Of a stretch of DNA of 64,000 bases, positions 21,756 to 34,004 are shown piece by piece (position 1 is the first letter of the stretch; the number at the start of each line of letters is the position of its first letter). The position numbers and the translations under genes are program-made. This stretch comes from Scedosporium boydii (lineage: Eukaryota; Ascomycota; Sordariomycetes; Microascales; Microascaceae): assembly GCA_002221725.1 (NCBI GenBank), contig NJFT01000164.1, positions 1-64,000 of the forward strand, read 5' to 3'. Under the pieces are notes generated by a model, which ran no database searches, was not told where the DNA came from, and saw only the letters and a program-made list of their open reading frames with translations.

Positions 21756-23838
21756 TCAAAAGATCCTCGGTCGTTCGGGATCCAGGAACTGATCGATGTC
21801 TATCCTCTCAAAGAAACTGATGTGGTTGAATCCAAGCCAGTATTGAGCGATGCGATTGGGCGAAATGAGAAGGAGCCGGGATTCCACGAATTCATCTGCC
21901 TCGACAGTTAATGCGTGCGCGAGTCGCACAGGGAAAACGTCAAGCCACTCACCTTCTTGGAATCCACTTCTCGCAATATGGCCCTGGCTCCGCACAACCC
22001 TCGCTCCATAGAAAGGATGCTCCTCTGCCACTCCCACAAATCCCCCAACGCCCAAATCTTTAGCAATAAAAGTAAGTTCACCGCGTGGGATGTTCGGATC
22101 GCCCGTGAGTTTGACAGCTTCCAACCGCCCCCTGTAGATCCGCGCATCACGTCTACGTTTCTCCCAGTCGGCTTCTGGTTCTCCTTCCGACCGAACAAGG
22201 CCTAGTTCTTCATCAGTAGCCACCGGATCGTCGGGTTGGTGGACTAGCAGGAATTCACAGCCGTGGCTGCTGTAATCCCCAACCCAGATACCGCGCCAAG
22301 GTTTTAGATCGGTCGGCGTGTAGAGAGCCGGGTCAAGGGTGGAGTACGTAATGACTTCCTCTCCGAGATGCACACCCGTCAGTCCAGGGAAGTCGACGAG
22401 GGAGCTACGCGTGCCCGGCCTACGGGGAGGCGTCACCCTCCCAGTAAGCGTCTGCATCATGCTCTGAAGGCCCTGTCCGAATATTAATCCAGCCGGGGGG
22501 CTGCCGGCCATTTCAATCCATTGTCGGACGCGGAAAGTTTGGTCCGAGGACTCGGCGCGGGTAGAGGGGAGTTCGGGCGGCGCAACTAGATGGTGTTCGT
22601 CGTGGAAGGCTGGCGTGCCGGTGACGGTCTGGCGCGAGGGGATGGCTGGCGGTGGCCAGACGTATCCGTAAGGGAAAGGCTGCTGCAACATGGGCGCAAT
22701 TGCCTCGGGATCTAGGGGTCGAGTGAGCAGGAAGTTGCAGTACATGTTGTTGGGGTTTTCGTCGATGATCATGGGCACCTCGGCCTGGAAGCCGCGTTTT
22801 GCCCCCATTAGCTCCGGCGCCCTCGGCGAATCGGGGTTGATGGTCGCTGAAAATTTCAAGACTGGCTTATCCTCGTGTAGCATGACACGAGGCGCAAAGG
22901 AGTTGATCATGACATGCTGATTTTCGGACCAACTTTGTTGGTTCGTGTGGTTGGAGACGGCTAGGAGCTGGTGACCTTCGATGCAGCCGCGTCGCTGATC
23001 GTAGCGCACAAGGATGAGCTTTCCCACAAGATCGCGGTCGCAGAACCAGATCTTGTATTTGGGAAGGAACCATTTGGGGTCGTGAGTGGCGTAAAGTTCT
23101 CGGTAAGAACTGAAGGGATAAGGAGTCCTGAGAGTTACCCCGGGCACGTTTGCCTGTACGAGGGGATGCCACAGGGCATCAGAAATGGCATGCTTTCGCA
23201 GTGCACGGCAGGTGGCGGAAACAGCCACTAGATCGAGGGGGTTGAGAAACCAAAAGATGGCATCGACCAGCTCAGCTGGCAAGTTCGCCAAAGGGCATGA
23301 CAACTGCGTATCTGTCCGCAACATTGGGGCCTTCCCGTTTGCAGACCGAAGCAATGAGGAATCTAATTAAATGAAATCAGTAGGCCGCACGATGGTATGG
23401 AGCGGTGGTGATGGTGAACGTCTACTGGGACTCGATGCGGGAATAGTGAAAGAGGGCTTGGGACGTTTGAGGGAGATAAGAATAGAATATTCAAAAAAGC
23501 ACGCGGATAGGTACGGAGCAGTATGGCATCCATTGAAACGAATCAGATCTGACTTCGATCGACAAAGATTGACCAAACGGGCGAGGATTCCTTTACTAAC
23601 AATCACGAGCAAATGGGCTAAGAAAAAAAAGAAACGAACCTGATGCGACCGAGGACGAATCAGTGGGAAATGCCCTCTGTGATTGCGGGTCCATCGTCGC
23701 CTGGCAATTGTCGTTACATATCGCGTCACGCCACAGGGCGTCGGTGGGAGAACAAGGTGAGTACTGGATGTCGTCGATCTGGGGAGAAGCGCGAGAAGCG
23801 ATGCCGTAGGTAGGAGTTGGGCTACGAGGCGACTCCAT
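21756..23838 (-). CDS. F-box protein
   Basis: Predicted substrate adaptor of an SCF ubiquitin ligase. Exon 1 (23838-23640) encodes MESPRSPTPTYGIASR and 66 codons of Ser/Pro-rich sequence. A 277-base intron ends TTAATTAG, and exon 2 starts at 23362 in matching phase. The F-box follows at about residue 85 (LANLPAELVDAIFWFLNPLD, then VSATCRALR). The downstream region is a conserved fungal C-terminal domain (KWFLPKYKIWFCDRD, PWRGIWVGDYSSHGCEFLL, ERIDIDQFL). A further 57-base in-frame intron is likely at 21952-21896 (GTGAGT...GGCAG): removing it gives GFQEDEFVESRLLLIS, which reads better than the retained version. With it spliced out the protein is 582 residues, otherwise 601. Target proteins are unknown. 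Confidence 0.87.
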
Positions 23839-26800
23839 TGCAAGCGTGTGTGTATACAGGAGACGGCGCCGTGAGAGAAAATTGGCAGGTCTTCGTGACT
23901 GTGACGTATTGGCCAGCCACGTTCGCCACTGAACCTGAGAACGGAGTATGTCCACGAATTGTCGACTCCCTCGCGGGAAAACGACAGATAAGATGCGGGC
24001 GCAAAGAAAAATGGAGATTGGGAACAACAAAGAAATCAGAAGAGAAAAAAAGAGGGTCGAGATCAAGGGGGAATTTCTGTGATTTGCTCTTTCCTCGGCC
24101 GTCCGTCCGGGAGACTTGGACTTTGTCCCCTCGGCCCCGTTCTTTCTCCAAGTCAAGGTCGCGTTGGCGTTGGTGGGTCGTTCAAGGCTCAAGCTCAGTA
24201 GCGCCTGCCGGCAGTGAGTGTGGAGGAGATGGTGCAGGAACGAAACGTTCCCTCGACTCTTAAAAGGCAGGTGCGAACCGTCGGCCGTATTACAGGTGTA
24301 GTGTAGTGTACGTATTGTACCGTACCATACATTGGGAGTGGAATGTGGAATGTGAAATGTGTGCTCACGATTCAAAGGGGAAGAAACGCGTTGATGCGGC
24401 TCGAAGCAGAAGAGGCAGACTTGTTTCGGTGCGGCATGCGGCGAAGAAAGCAACGGGAAGAATGGCATTAATTCCGAGGAAACGCCATGCATAAATGCTC
24501 ATACAGATACATCAATACATCAACGTAAACCTCTCCTAGGTTCAAGTACTTCGTACATGCTGGCAATGAAAGAATGGAGCACTTATCCGACGATTAAGAA
24601 GGGGCTGGATCACTTCGTAAATGCAGAAAAGACTTCTAGAGCGGCGCATCGCATCGGGGTCGTTGTGGGGAAAGGGGACCAGCGATAATAGCACCAAGAC
24701 CCAAGTTAGATCTGGTCTCGATCGGCACCCCAAAATACCCCACTCCACTAGAGCTCAACACTCAAAAAGCTGGCCTGAGCGTGAGGGGTTCGAGGAGTTC
24801 TCGCGGTTCGGAGATGGTTAAGGCCAGCTGGTCGCTGCGGCTCAGCGGGGTTTCGGGAAGCAATTGTCGGTAAATTTGACCGATACAAGCCAATTTTAGT
24901 GGATTGAAACGGAAGACGAAGAACAGTTGGAAGCGAAAATTGGGGAAATGGCCCCACAGTCACAGGCAGTGCAGCACGGGATTTGCAAAATGATGCGATT
25001 CGAGATCGAGACGAGAAATGAGAAATGAGGAGATGTGATTTATTTTCTTATTTTTCAATTTTCTTGGGATTTGATAAAACGCGGTCGCACAGAATATCGT
25101 ATTTCTGCAAGGAAATGCTCCCACTGCGGCTGGTACATCTGATCTCCAACGGATAATGTTCCACATCTGCTGAAGAATTTCCAGGAAACCAAAAAACATG
25201 GTCGCATCGATCCATTCAATCAATCAAGCGACACCAGCCATTTTCGGCACTTGTCGTGCGCTGCGATGGACACGTCGAATAATGAAGTCGCATCAATTGA
25301 TGAAGTAATTACTAAGCGGTGGAGATGCCCCAACTCCAGGTCCGCAAGGGTCTTGAAAGAGCGACTGCCGAATTTGCGAGTTGGCCAAGTAAAGTATCAA
25401 TACAAGTACAGTACCCAAGTACCTTAGTCCTTCAGGGTGCCAATTGGCGCAAGAGCCCATTGATACATTGATACATGGAAGGGAGCAAACCTCAAGCTCA
25501 AACCTCAAACTCCCTTGCAGTCTCGATCAATATACATTAGCTGCAAGCTCTGCTTCGTATGGGTCGACAGAAAAAATAAGCTGAATTAATCGATGGCCTT
25601 TCAATTACTACAGAGTAATTGGATCCTCGCTGGCCCACGACTCCAGGGTAGTGGTGCTGTTTGTGATATTCCGCGCTTGCCTTTACTTCGCAGAATCGAG
25701 ACGGCATCTTCATTCCAGTACTTCATAATTGTACTTCCCGGATTTCGGTGCCGACGCCGATTCTAGCCACTCTGGGAAGAAGGCTAATAGCTCTTGACAT
25801 TGTGGGCTGGCTCCGACAGTTTCCCTCCGACCTCGTAAAGCTTGAATCCTCGCGCTTCCGACGTTGCTGGCTCTCCGTGCGTTGTCGACCATGATGCCAA
25901 CTTACACCATCCGCATTCTGTTCTCGTCCAAGGAGGAGCTCCGTACCTCGACGGTTTACGTGGCATGAACTACTATCGTCGATGCTACCCCCCGCATCGA
26001 GATCCCACTTTGATCTTGCTAGCTCAGTAGCTCTCATCAACTCAATCTCGCAGCCCCATCTCGGTCGAAGTCACTATTCCCTTTCTGACTTCCCTCCTCC
26101 CTAATCGAGATGAATTGCAACCACCTCCTCGCTCAATGCTCCCCAGGTAGTCATGAAATCCATTGACCCCTGCCGTTTCCCCAGGAAAGTCTCCTCTCGC
26201 TCTCTCGCTCTCTCGCCTTGCTGATCCATACTCCCGACATAGCCCTCCGCAAGGCGGGGCCCCGAATACGACTCCCCTCCTCAAGTTGACACATGAGCGA
26301 GGGTCCTCCACTTCGGTTTCATACAGACGACAGAATAATGCAAGAGGAAGCTCCCCAAACCGGCCCGTGAGCGAACCGGCGCAATCTACCCGTTCCGCTC
26401 GTTAGCCTGCCAATCTCAGCTAATAACGAAATACCTTCTTCCGCCGCTTTCCGAGTCCAGAATTGTGGCTGCCGGCTCTTGGGATCGATCACTGGGCTTG
26501 CCGGCCGGATAAAACCTTGCCCGTCGCCGCCGCCCAAAGCAAGGTTCGGATTTCAATTGCGTTTTTTCTTCTTTTAATTTTTGCCTTGCTTTGTGATGAT
26601 AAGTGAGACTTTATTATTAGACTGCAGCCTGATTGGAAACCGGGTCTGGGACGCCCCCTTGACGGGTGCCTTCTCCGACGGAAATAACGGCGAGCGTCCC
26701 GACATCAGCCGATTTATTCACTTTTGTTGGGATTTCATGGCCCGACATCAGTGGCACACTGGCGTGGCCCAGTAATGAGCGATGAAAGTGTGAGAGGTAG

Positions 26801-29335
26801 TCTGTACATTGAGGCTTGGGGGTCTGTTCCTACCAACGTCGTTGAAGCAGGATTCGCGCCTGTCGAGGTATTTAAGGCGATGTCTCTCTGACCGAATAGT
26901 GTTTACTCGGCCGAACGTCCTACCCCGGCTCGGATTTGTGCGCTTCTTTTCCGATCTTTGGGATCCAGGGGTTTTCACAGGGAAAATAACCGCCAGAAAG
27001 AGGGATCACATGGAGGATAGGATTCATAACACTTCCGAGCGGTTTCGAGGCGTGCGCTCCATGTTCCCGTTGATCATTGCTGCCCCTCTTCGCTTCATTA
27101 CTTCCGAATCCCGATTGACTTTATCCGATTCCTTCTCAGGAACAGTGCTTCTGCCCCGTCTCCGCAAGCAGACGTAGCTAGCTTTGGAGCCTACACCCGT
27201 CCCATGCCACGTCCCCCTTAGCCTCTCCTCGGCCATTGCCCAGAGCTTCGCTGCAATTTCCACCAGGGCTTGATGCTTCTCGAGTGAGAGTTAGTCCGTT
27301 CGTCATCCACCAGAGCCGAGTTTCCCGCTCTCGATTCGTGCGGGCGGCACAGCTTTTGGGCGAGAACTTAGCAGGGCACAAAAATGGGGGATGGCTGGTT
27401 GCAGGATCCGCCCGAGGGACTCGCCATCTCAGAGACTAAGCCATTAGCCCGGCCCATCCTCTGATCGCCCTGTCAATGAGCATGTGGTGAGGCACTTCGA
27501 CAGTGGTTACAAAGTGGTAGTTAGCAAGACTAAACTGGAATGGGACAGAGTACCATACAGTAAAGACCCGGCGAAATGCCCCAGGGGTACAGCAAGAACA
27601 GTGGCTGGAGAAGCTCTTCGAAATATATATGGAACTTTTTGCCAAGGTGACATGAAACCTAGAAGTTGTTGTCAGTACCCCAATGCCTCCTACACTTTAT
27701 TGCCTAGTTCTCCTTATCAAAGGCCCAAGGATGAAAGGCAGGGCATGAGCTTCAAATCGTAAACGTCACAGATGAAGAGGGGGCTTTGACGAGAGTTTTC
27801 ATTACGTAGGATGTGCAATGCCTCTTGTAATATTGATAGAATCTCATTTACTATCAAAAATGGAGAACTAAGGTTGTCTTGCTCTCCAACTGAAGATTGA
27901 TAAACCTCTATCCTATTCCCTCCTATAGAAAACTTGATGATTTCTATTGAAAACGGAGAACCAGACTTGTTTTGCTCTCCAACTGAAGATAAATATCTCG
28001 CCTATTCTCCCCCCCCGGAAACAAGGAACTCGACGATTTACTATCGAAAATGGAGAACTAAGACCTCGCCCGTCTTGTTCTCCAACTGAAGGCAAATTCC
28101 CCTCCCATTCTCCCATAGAAACAGGGAACTTAACAAATAGAGAAGTTAGAGAAATAAGTTGCTTCGATTGGTAGATATAGCTCAAGCGTCAAAATCTACC
28201 AACATCAATCCAACATCTGTTCACCTGGGCCATCGGACCCGTAGGTCGGTCAAGCCCTGACAATTGATGCTAGAAGATAAATCCATTTCCACCTTTTCCA
28301 GGAACGTTTCATATCCTTGTGACATCATTTCCATGATCACAAACTTCGTAAACTCCATCGCCTAGTCGTCGAAAAGAAAGAAAATCGTCCGGCATCCTCT
28401 CCCTCTTCCACCAACAGACAAGATCCTCAAAGAAGAGGCAAACCCTCAGTGTGGAAAGGACAAGAAAATCTGCTGCCGCATAACCTCATGAAAGGGGGGT
28501 TGACAAAGGTCAGCTTGTCCTGGATGGATCAGTAACCTGTCCACCCACCCAACAAGCATACTCATTTAAGCCCCCTATCCCATTGGGCATACAGAAGAGC
28601 ATGCGATGTTCCGCAGTGCTCTGTGAGTGTGTACTCTTGTAGAGCATTACAGAGTGTCCCATTTATCACAACCAGCGACCTCGTACAGATCGCTCCTCTT
28701 CTGGACGTATAGTAAAGAATAGGCCATTCCTTATTGACATAGGTTTTCGGCAATTCCCAGAACCCGACTTCCTGGCTCGGAGGGATGATCTGGGCCCAGC
28801 TGAGCTGGGGACTCTCGTATGGTGTAAAATAAACACATACATACATCCTCTCTCCCTGCAATGCTCAGTGAGCATGTACTTGTCACCGAGAAGGAAAGGC
28901 ACACAGTTAAACTGTGTTTGCCACATGGTCAGCCATTGAAACAAGATCGTAATTGATCCCGTTTAGGCTCCAATTTGCACCCACAGCTCCCGCCGCATTC
29001 AGAGGAAAGCGGCGCCTTCGCAATAAATACTAGATTTATACCTCCTATAACCTGCATCCTCGGCTGCTCTGGCCGAGAACGCAGGTATGGGCATAGGTAC
29101 GACGGTGGCTATCGCGGGCGAGACTCCGAAGTGCACTCCTGTCGACAGCGGTCTCATTAACACCTGCTGGTGGAGGCGGTTGGGGAATCATGAACGCTGT
29201 TGTTCCAGGAAAGAAAATGTCTTCGGGGAGAGAAAAATCGGTGCTCTATTGGGTACGAGAATCGGCCCACTCATTTCAGCCGGACCTGCAACAGCTACAT
29301 ATCCATGTTTACTGGAATCCGCAGTAGTATACGCC
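23839..29335. other. Gene-poor 5.5 kb region
   Basis: No credible coding frame. The part next to 23838 is probably a long promoter and leader of the F-box gene, with C/T-rich tracts. It includes a three-unit tandem repeat at 27847-28135 and one TACTTCGTAC motif at 24547. The short open frames lack codon bias, splice-linked neighbours or recognisable domains. Confidence 0.5.
27847..28135 (+). repeat. Three-copy degenerate tandem repeat, period about 95 bases
   Basis: Units start near 27847, 27941 and 28037. Each has TTTACTATC or TTTCTATTG, then GAAAA(T/C)GGAGAACTA-like sequence, a CTTG(C/T)TCTCCAACTGAAG block, a C/T-rich tract and a tail like GGAAACAAGGAACTCGACGA. Units differ by scattered substitutions. 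There is no coding potential and the units lack the regular spacing of a CRISPR. Confidence 0.8.
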
Positions 29336-30406
29336 TCAGATGTTCTCATCATCCTCGACCGGTTGAGGAATGCGGGCCCCATTTGTAATGGGGGGAGTGA
29401 GGTTCCCGTCGACCCTCGGAGGAGTGAGAGTCCCATTGACAGTGGGAGGCGTGTCACTGCGCAGACTTGACCGCCGAGCCCTGGGTTGAGCAGATCGTAC
29501 GGCTAAGGAGTCATGCTCACTGCCGTCGGTGGCTGAGGGAGCCCAGAGCCCGGCGGATTGTCTACTTGCTTGTCTGGACAGCTCCTCGTTGATGTCAGAT
29601 GGAGCCGCGCTTGAGAAGGACACTCGCCGGTTCCGCCTGGGACTTGTGCCAGGTCCGTTAAGTGCAGAGCCCAAGGCGCCGTCCGTTGGAGATTCAGGAA
29701 TTTGAGGAATTGTATGTGTAAGGGTCGGGTCGTCATACCAGGGGGTAGGACGCCGGGGTGGCGAGAAGGAACTGGGGGTAGCCGGAGGTGAAGGGCTATG
29801 TTCCTGATGGGCTTCGTCAGTCGCGGAGTGGTTGAGAGGCTCGAAGGGGATGTTTGAGTTGTTATTCAACGAGAGACTTGGTAGTGGCTGGGGTGGAGCG
29901 TTGTTTTCGTCATTCGTGCCATCCGTCTGGGTGCCTTGTGTGGTGGAAGTGGGAGGATCGTCGACGAGGGACTGAGGGCTTACCACAACCGCAGTTGAAG
30001 GATGGCCATTCCCTGTTTCTCCATGAGGAGGGCTTAAGCTTGAGCTTGAGCTATAGGGTCTCGTTGGTGTATTGGTCCGTTCCCCTAGCTCAATGTTTTC
30101 GGGAGCGGGCTCACGAAGCCCCTGGCCTCTGTCCCTGTTTTGATCAATCCAGTGACATAAAAGACCAAAACATGCCAGCAATAGCGCAAGAACAAGTATT
30201 CCCAGAAATGCTGCAGTGGCAATTGCTGCACTCCCCACATGCGAACCAGTATTGAGAGATGGAATTTCCTGGTATTCTGTCATTGTCACGACAGGGATAT
30301 TCGATGTGATGGTAACATTGTTCAGCCCATTCATAGAAGTTGTTGTTGAATGGCCACTTGGAGCAGTGGCCAGCTGGCTTGGAGTAGACTTGAGACCGAT
30401 ATCCAT
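29336..30406 (-). CDS. Single-span membrane protein with long disordered tail
   Basis: Family not recognised. I place the start at 30406 (MDIGLKSTPSQL, 356 residues) because the upstream part of the open frame looks like an intron: GTAAGT near 30480, GCTAAC branch site and AATAAAG acceptor just before. This makes it a 5' UTR intron. The first ~55 residues are Ser/Thr-rich and could be O-glycosylated outside the cell. A transmembrane segment at about 60-85 (AIATAAFLGILVLALLLACF) is followed by a 265-residue Pro/Ser/Thr-rich tail with repeats of the type PPxVNGTLTPPRVDGNLTPP near the end. The layout resembles wall-stress-sensor-like or Mid2-like proteins, but there is no clear cleavable signal peptide and no WSC domain, so that comparison is only topological. 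Confidence 0.65.
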   Translation of the reverse strand: MDIGLKSTPSQLATAPSGHSTTTSMNGLNNVTITSNIPVVTMTEYQEIPSLNTGSHVGSAAIATAAFLGILVLALLLACFGLLCHWIDQNRDRGQGLREPAPENIELGERTNTPTRPYSSSSSLSPPHGETGNGHPSTAVVVSPQSLVDDPPTSTTQGTQTDGTNDENNAPPQPLPSLSLNNNSNIPFEPLNHSATDEAHQEHSPSPPATPSSFSPPRRPTPWYDDPTLTHTIPQIPESPTDGALGSALNGPGTSPRRNRRVSFSSAAPSDINEELSRQASRQSAGLWAPSATDGSEHDSLAVRSAQPRARRSSLRSDTPPTVNGTLTPPRVDGNLTPPITNGARIPQPVEDDENI

Positions 30407-31349
30407 TGTATGTCCCTTTATTGACAAGAGGAGAAAAGTTAGCCACAATTCACAGCCAGAAGATTACTAGGCTTACTTACAGGTTCTGGTTTGCGTTTGA
30501 AATTTTTCTGTAAGGATGGAGTAGAGAGGTGTTTGGCCTGTTAGTATCAAAAGATTAGTCCAAAGCCCAACCAAGTAGAAGAAATAGTAGAAAATTGGCA
30601 CCTCCTAGTGAAAGCAAAGTCTGCTGTCTCTTGGGCCGAGTATATAGACAGAGAAACTAAACTGGGGATCAACATACCAGGTTGAAGAGCAGACAAGGTG
30701 AGATGTTTCTGAATACTTGTGGTTTGAAGTAGGCGCAATACCTTAAAAGGGAATATGTACCCACACTCTCACTGACTTAGAGATAGAATTGATTGAATAG
30801 AGAGGCTGTGAAAATGGGTTCTAGGTTGAAAGTTGGATGATGATGTGACGGTAATGAAAAGATGATGATGGAGACTGTATTGCTGGGTCTGAAATCTGTA
30901 GAGCTACAGGTTGTGAGATGGGAAGAAGAGAGGATAAGCTTGGCAGTTTGGCTGCTTATCGAGGAAAGATTTCTCTAGATTCTTGGGGCTCTAGTCTGCC
31001 TCCAGTTATCTATAAATCGCCCCTTCCCTGATGGAGGAGAGGTAGTGGTTCACAGCCTGGACTCACAAGTTCAAGGGAATGAAGTATTCTTGAACTACTA
31101 GTGAGACGCTCTTTCCTCCATGGGCATCTTATACTTTTCTCTATAGAGCATTGGTCTTCTAGTTATCTATAAATCGTTCTTTCCTTGATGGAGGAGAAGT
31201 AGTGATTCATGGGCTGGACTCACGGGCTAAAGAGAATGAAGTATTCTTAAACTAGAACCGATGAGATGCTCTTTCTTTGTGGGTGCCTCACATTTAACTC
31301 TAGTTGGAGTCCCCAGTCTCTTCTGTGCCATTGTTAGACAATATCTAAC
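30407..31349. other. Intergenic region with a tandem duplication
   Basis: Contains the likely 5' UTR exon and intron of the membrane-protein gene (30407-30560) and a two-copy duplication at 31004-31308. No coding gene. Confidence 0.5.
31004..31308 (+). repeat. Two-copy tandem duplication, period 157 bases
   Basis: Copy 1 starts at 31004 and copy 2 at 31161, both with AGTTATCTATAAATCG. They share blocks such as GATGGAGGAGA and GAATGAAGTATTCTT. Most differences are transitions, with copy 2 carrying T or A where copy 1 has C or G, for example CGCCCC against CGTTCT and GACGCTC against GATGCTC. Confidence 0.8.
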
Positions 31350-32870
31350 TTATTGTTCCATAACTGTATCCCCACTACTCGACGGAAAATTCATGGACTC
31401 CACTGAAAGAGTAGAAAAGTCTCTCGGTGTCCGTCTTGTTCTCCCATGCTCTTCAGGGATCCAAGTCCGTCCATCTCCGCTTACAACTGGTGCTGAAAGC
31501 TGGGCAGCACCGTAGGTCCCGAGGTTATCATGACTAGATACGGAGCTGTACTCTTCTCGTTGAAGATAGCCGTCACCTCGGTCGACACAGGCTTTCTGGT
31601 TATGAAGACAGGGCCAGAGAGTCGAAGGTGCGACTTGATATGCATGGAATCGGATAGGATGGGAGAGGGGCTGTGGGAATAGAGACCTGAGGAGGAAGAC
31701 CGTGTAGGCCTGACTGAAACCACAAATACGAGCGGAATCAACAAGACCGTGTAGCGACGTGAGCGGGTTGCATATGCTCAGGTATTTGTCGGGGCAGTAT
31801 TCAACTGAGTCAAGCGAACGGTTAGGTTTGATCTTGGACGGCAGATGAAGAAAGGTCATCATACCGGATGGGATTACCATTTCCTCTGAACACGGCTCGC
31901 AAGGTCGAATACCGTAGTACCGTCGACAGAGGAGGATGAAGCTAGTCATGGTTGAAATTCCTCTTCTCCTTTCTTGTGCCCGGGCGAAGTCCCCGAGAAG
32001 CCTATTCAGATTAGCTGTACCTGGTCGCAGAAGATGGGCTGATACCCCAGGACCAAAGCCATTCCGCGTCATATCAATCTCAACTGTAAGGCTCTGGATA
32101 TAAATTCCATACTTCCGGAGCCATTTCGTAGATAATGGACTCAGACATGGTCCGATGTACGGGTTGTAAATGATGTGGAATCGCCGAGACATGAGGAAAG
32201 ATATCAACGCGTCTCTTCGGAACTCAAAGCTGACATCAAAATAAGACCGAATAGGTGCGTATGAGTTGAATAACGATGAAAACTCATTGTGGCGCCACAC
32301 ATTCTTGGCCCATCTGGTAGCCGTAAGGAGGATGGGCTTCTCGGCTGGGTCTTGGCCGAGCACATATTGCCAGATCAAAAACCGAACCTCAGCGGGAAGA
32401 GAAAAGTAGCCCTGTCTCGTCTTCGCCGGCTGGCGCTTGTGTTCCTGAAGAAAAAAGTTCGTAGACTTTCGAAACTCGATAGCTTTGTCCGGGCCACCGG
32501 TCCCTCTAGGGAACTGATGGAACACAATGTCAACTGTGCGATCCCATGGGGGAACTTCAACGGGTTGTTCCTCGCCAGATCTCTCCAAATTTATTGTCAA
32601 GGGAGATTGGATATGCTCTTGAGAGAATCCTCGGAACGGATTTGATCTGACAGACGTTGGAGTGTTCGGGGACGGCGATGGTCGTACCGGGGCGGAGACG
32701 GATCGAGCTCGATCGATGAGTTGGGATAGCGATGGCTTTTTCTTCAGCCGCTGCTTTAACGAAGACTTCGCGGAGGTGCTGGATCTGATGGACGCCCCAA
32801 AGCTTACCACCCTTGGGGTAGGGTGTGGAGTGTTGGGTAGATGCTCTGGGCTACTGATTTGAGTGTCCAT
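31350..32870 (-). CDS. 2EXR/F-box-like fungal protein of unknown function
   Basis: Predicted 506 residues from the Met at 32870 (MDTQISSPEHLPN), which has a good start context. The frame continues open to 32939 without other support. The first 170 residues are basic and Ser/Pro-rich (KQRLKKKPSLSQLIDRARS). Then YFSLPAEVRFLIWQYVLGQ matches the leucine-rich opening of fungal 2EXR and F-box-like domains, which begin L-P-x-E-[IV]-R-x-x-I-[WY]. The next ~200 residues (FHIIYNPYIGPCLSPLSTKWLRKYG; LLGDFARAQERRRG) look like a conserved fungal-only region. The last 100 residues are low complexity, and a missed intron there is possible. No catalytic motif is visible. It may act as a protein-binding adaptor, but that is inference. 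Confidence 0.65.
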   Translation of the reverse strand: MDTQISSPEHLPNTPHPTPRVVSFGASIRSSTSAKSSLKQRLKKKPSLSQLIDRARSVSAPVRPSPSPNTPTSVRSNPFRGFSQEHIQSPLTINLERSGEEQPVEVPPWDRTVDIVFHQFPRGTGGPDKAIEFRKSTNFFLQEHKRQPAKTRQGYFSLPAEVRFLIWQYVLGQDPAEKPILLTATRWAKNVWRHNEFSSLFNSYAPIRSYFDVSFEFRRDALISFLMSRRFHIIYNPYIGPCLSPLSTKWLRKYGIYIQSLTVEIDMTRNGFGPGVSAHLLRPGTANLNRLLGDFARAQERRRGISTMTSFILLCRRYYGIRPCEPCSEEMVIPSGMMTFLHLPSKIKPNRSLDSVEYCPDKYLSICNPLTSLHGLVDSARICGFSQAYTVFLLRSLFPQPLSHPIRFHAYQVAPSTLWPCLHNQKACVDRGDGYLQREEYSSVSSHDNLGTYGAAQLSAPVVSGDGRTWIPEEHGRTRRTPRDFSTLSVESMNFPSSSGDTVMEQ

Positions 32871-34004
32871 TGTGCAGTGGGACTGTGATGGGTCGAGTGA
32901 GTAAGTTGTTTCGGTAGGTAAGGAAACAAGGTGAGTCACGCTCTTTTGTATTCCTTGGATCCGATCTGACTTGTTGCCTAAGATTCAAAGAACTCATGGA
33001 TGCGAAAATGGCAAAGGCAGGTGACGAGTCCTTTGTCTGAGTCAGATCCTGTGACAGGGTTGGACTTCTTCCAGGATTACCATGTAACTATTTCCGATTC
33101 CTTTGATCCACCCGTGGAGAGATGCTACATCTGTGATATTGGACACCAAGGTCTCATATCGACTCTGGAAGTAGCCCAAGCTCCAGTTACTGCCCAGGCC
33201 CTAGGGGCAATGCCAAAGGCAGCTGCGACCGGAATAGGTGATGTCTCCTCAAAGTTTCCGCTAGTTCAGGAATACCCACATCGAAATGCATCTCATCCTT
33301 GACTCTGATGATATACTCGAAATCCATACCTTACTTGGTGGGAGTTTGGACCATCGGGCTCTACTTACACACGAAACCCAACACGACCTACCTATGAAGG
33401 AAGGGTGAGTACTAGGCCAACAACAGTACGACGAACGATGAACAGCGAAACTTCCGCGAAGAAGGGATTTTAAAAATAGGAAACAATCAGTTGCATCGTC
33501 TACAAATTTGGCTAGTCAAACTAGAGCCGTCCTACAGAGTAGCGTCCGAGGGTCGTTGAGCTTGCCTTGACTGGGTCTCAGTCAGACTGCAGCAGCGAAA
33601 CCGGAATACAATTCTTGAATGAGAAGTCTAGATAGTTTGTATAAGAGCGAAATAGCTTCTCAAAATTATCAAGGCAATCCTATCTTACAGTTGTAAGAGA
33701 AAAATTGAATCGAGGGCGTGAAAAGGTGAGTGAAGCTCCCATGAAGCGTCGTCGTGATGTCGTTCGTTATCGCCACGTGACCAGTTGCCACCCTCCACCG
33801 ATAAGATAACAGATTGTGGGGGCGGGGTATCTTTCTGGTCTCTTTTTTTCTGGCAGCTTCCCGAAGGTCCAGTCGAAGCAAGAAATATTATCCATTGCCT
33901 CAATATTTAGCTGCACGACAGTCGGCTTGTCTCCCTTGCTCTCCTAGACCACAGAATTATTAGATTTTTCTTTTTCTTTTTTTTTCCTCTTGCAAACGAT
34001 AACC
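32871..34004. other. Divergent intergenic region
   Basis: Lies between divergently transcribed genes and so holds two promoters. A long C/T-rich tract ends at about 33990, just before the PBDC1 start. No gene seen. Confidence 0.5.

Noticed and set aside
23596..24492. 298-codon minus-strand open frame
   Set aside because: Only its last part (from 23838) is coding, as exon 1 of the F-box gene. The upstream part has no conserved features and lies in leader or promoter sequence.
27847..28135. Possible CRISPR-like array
   Set aside because: Units are ~95 bases, degenerate along their whole length and lack the constant-repeat/variable-spacer pattern; the host is a eukaryote.
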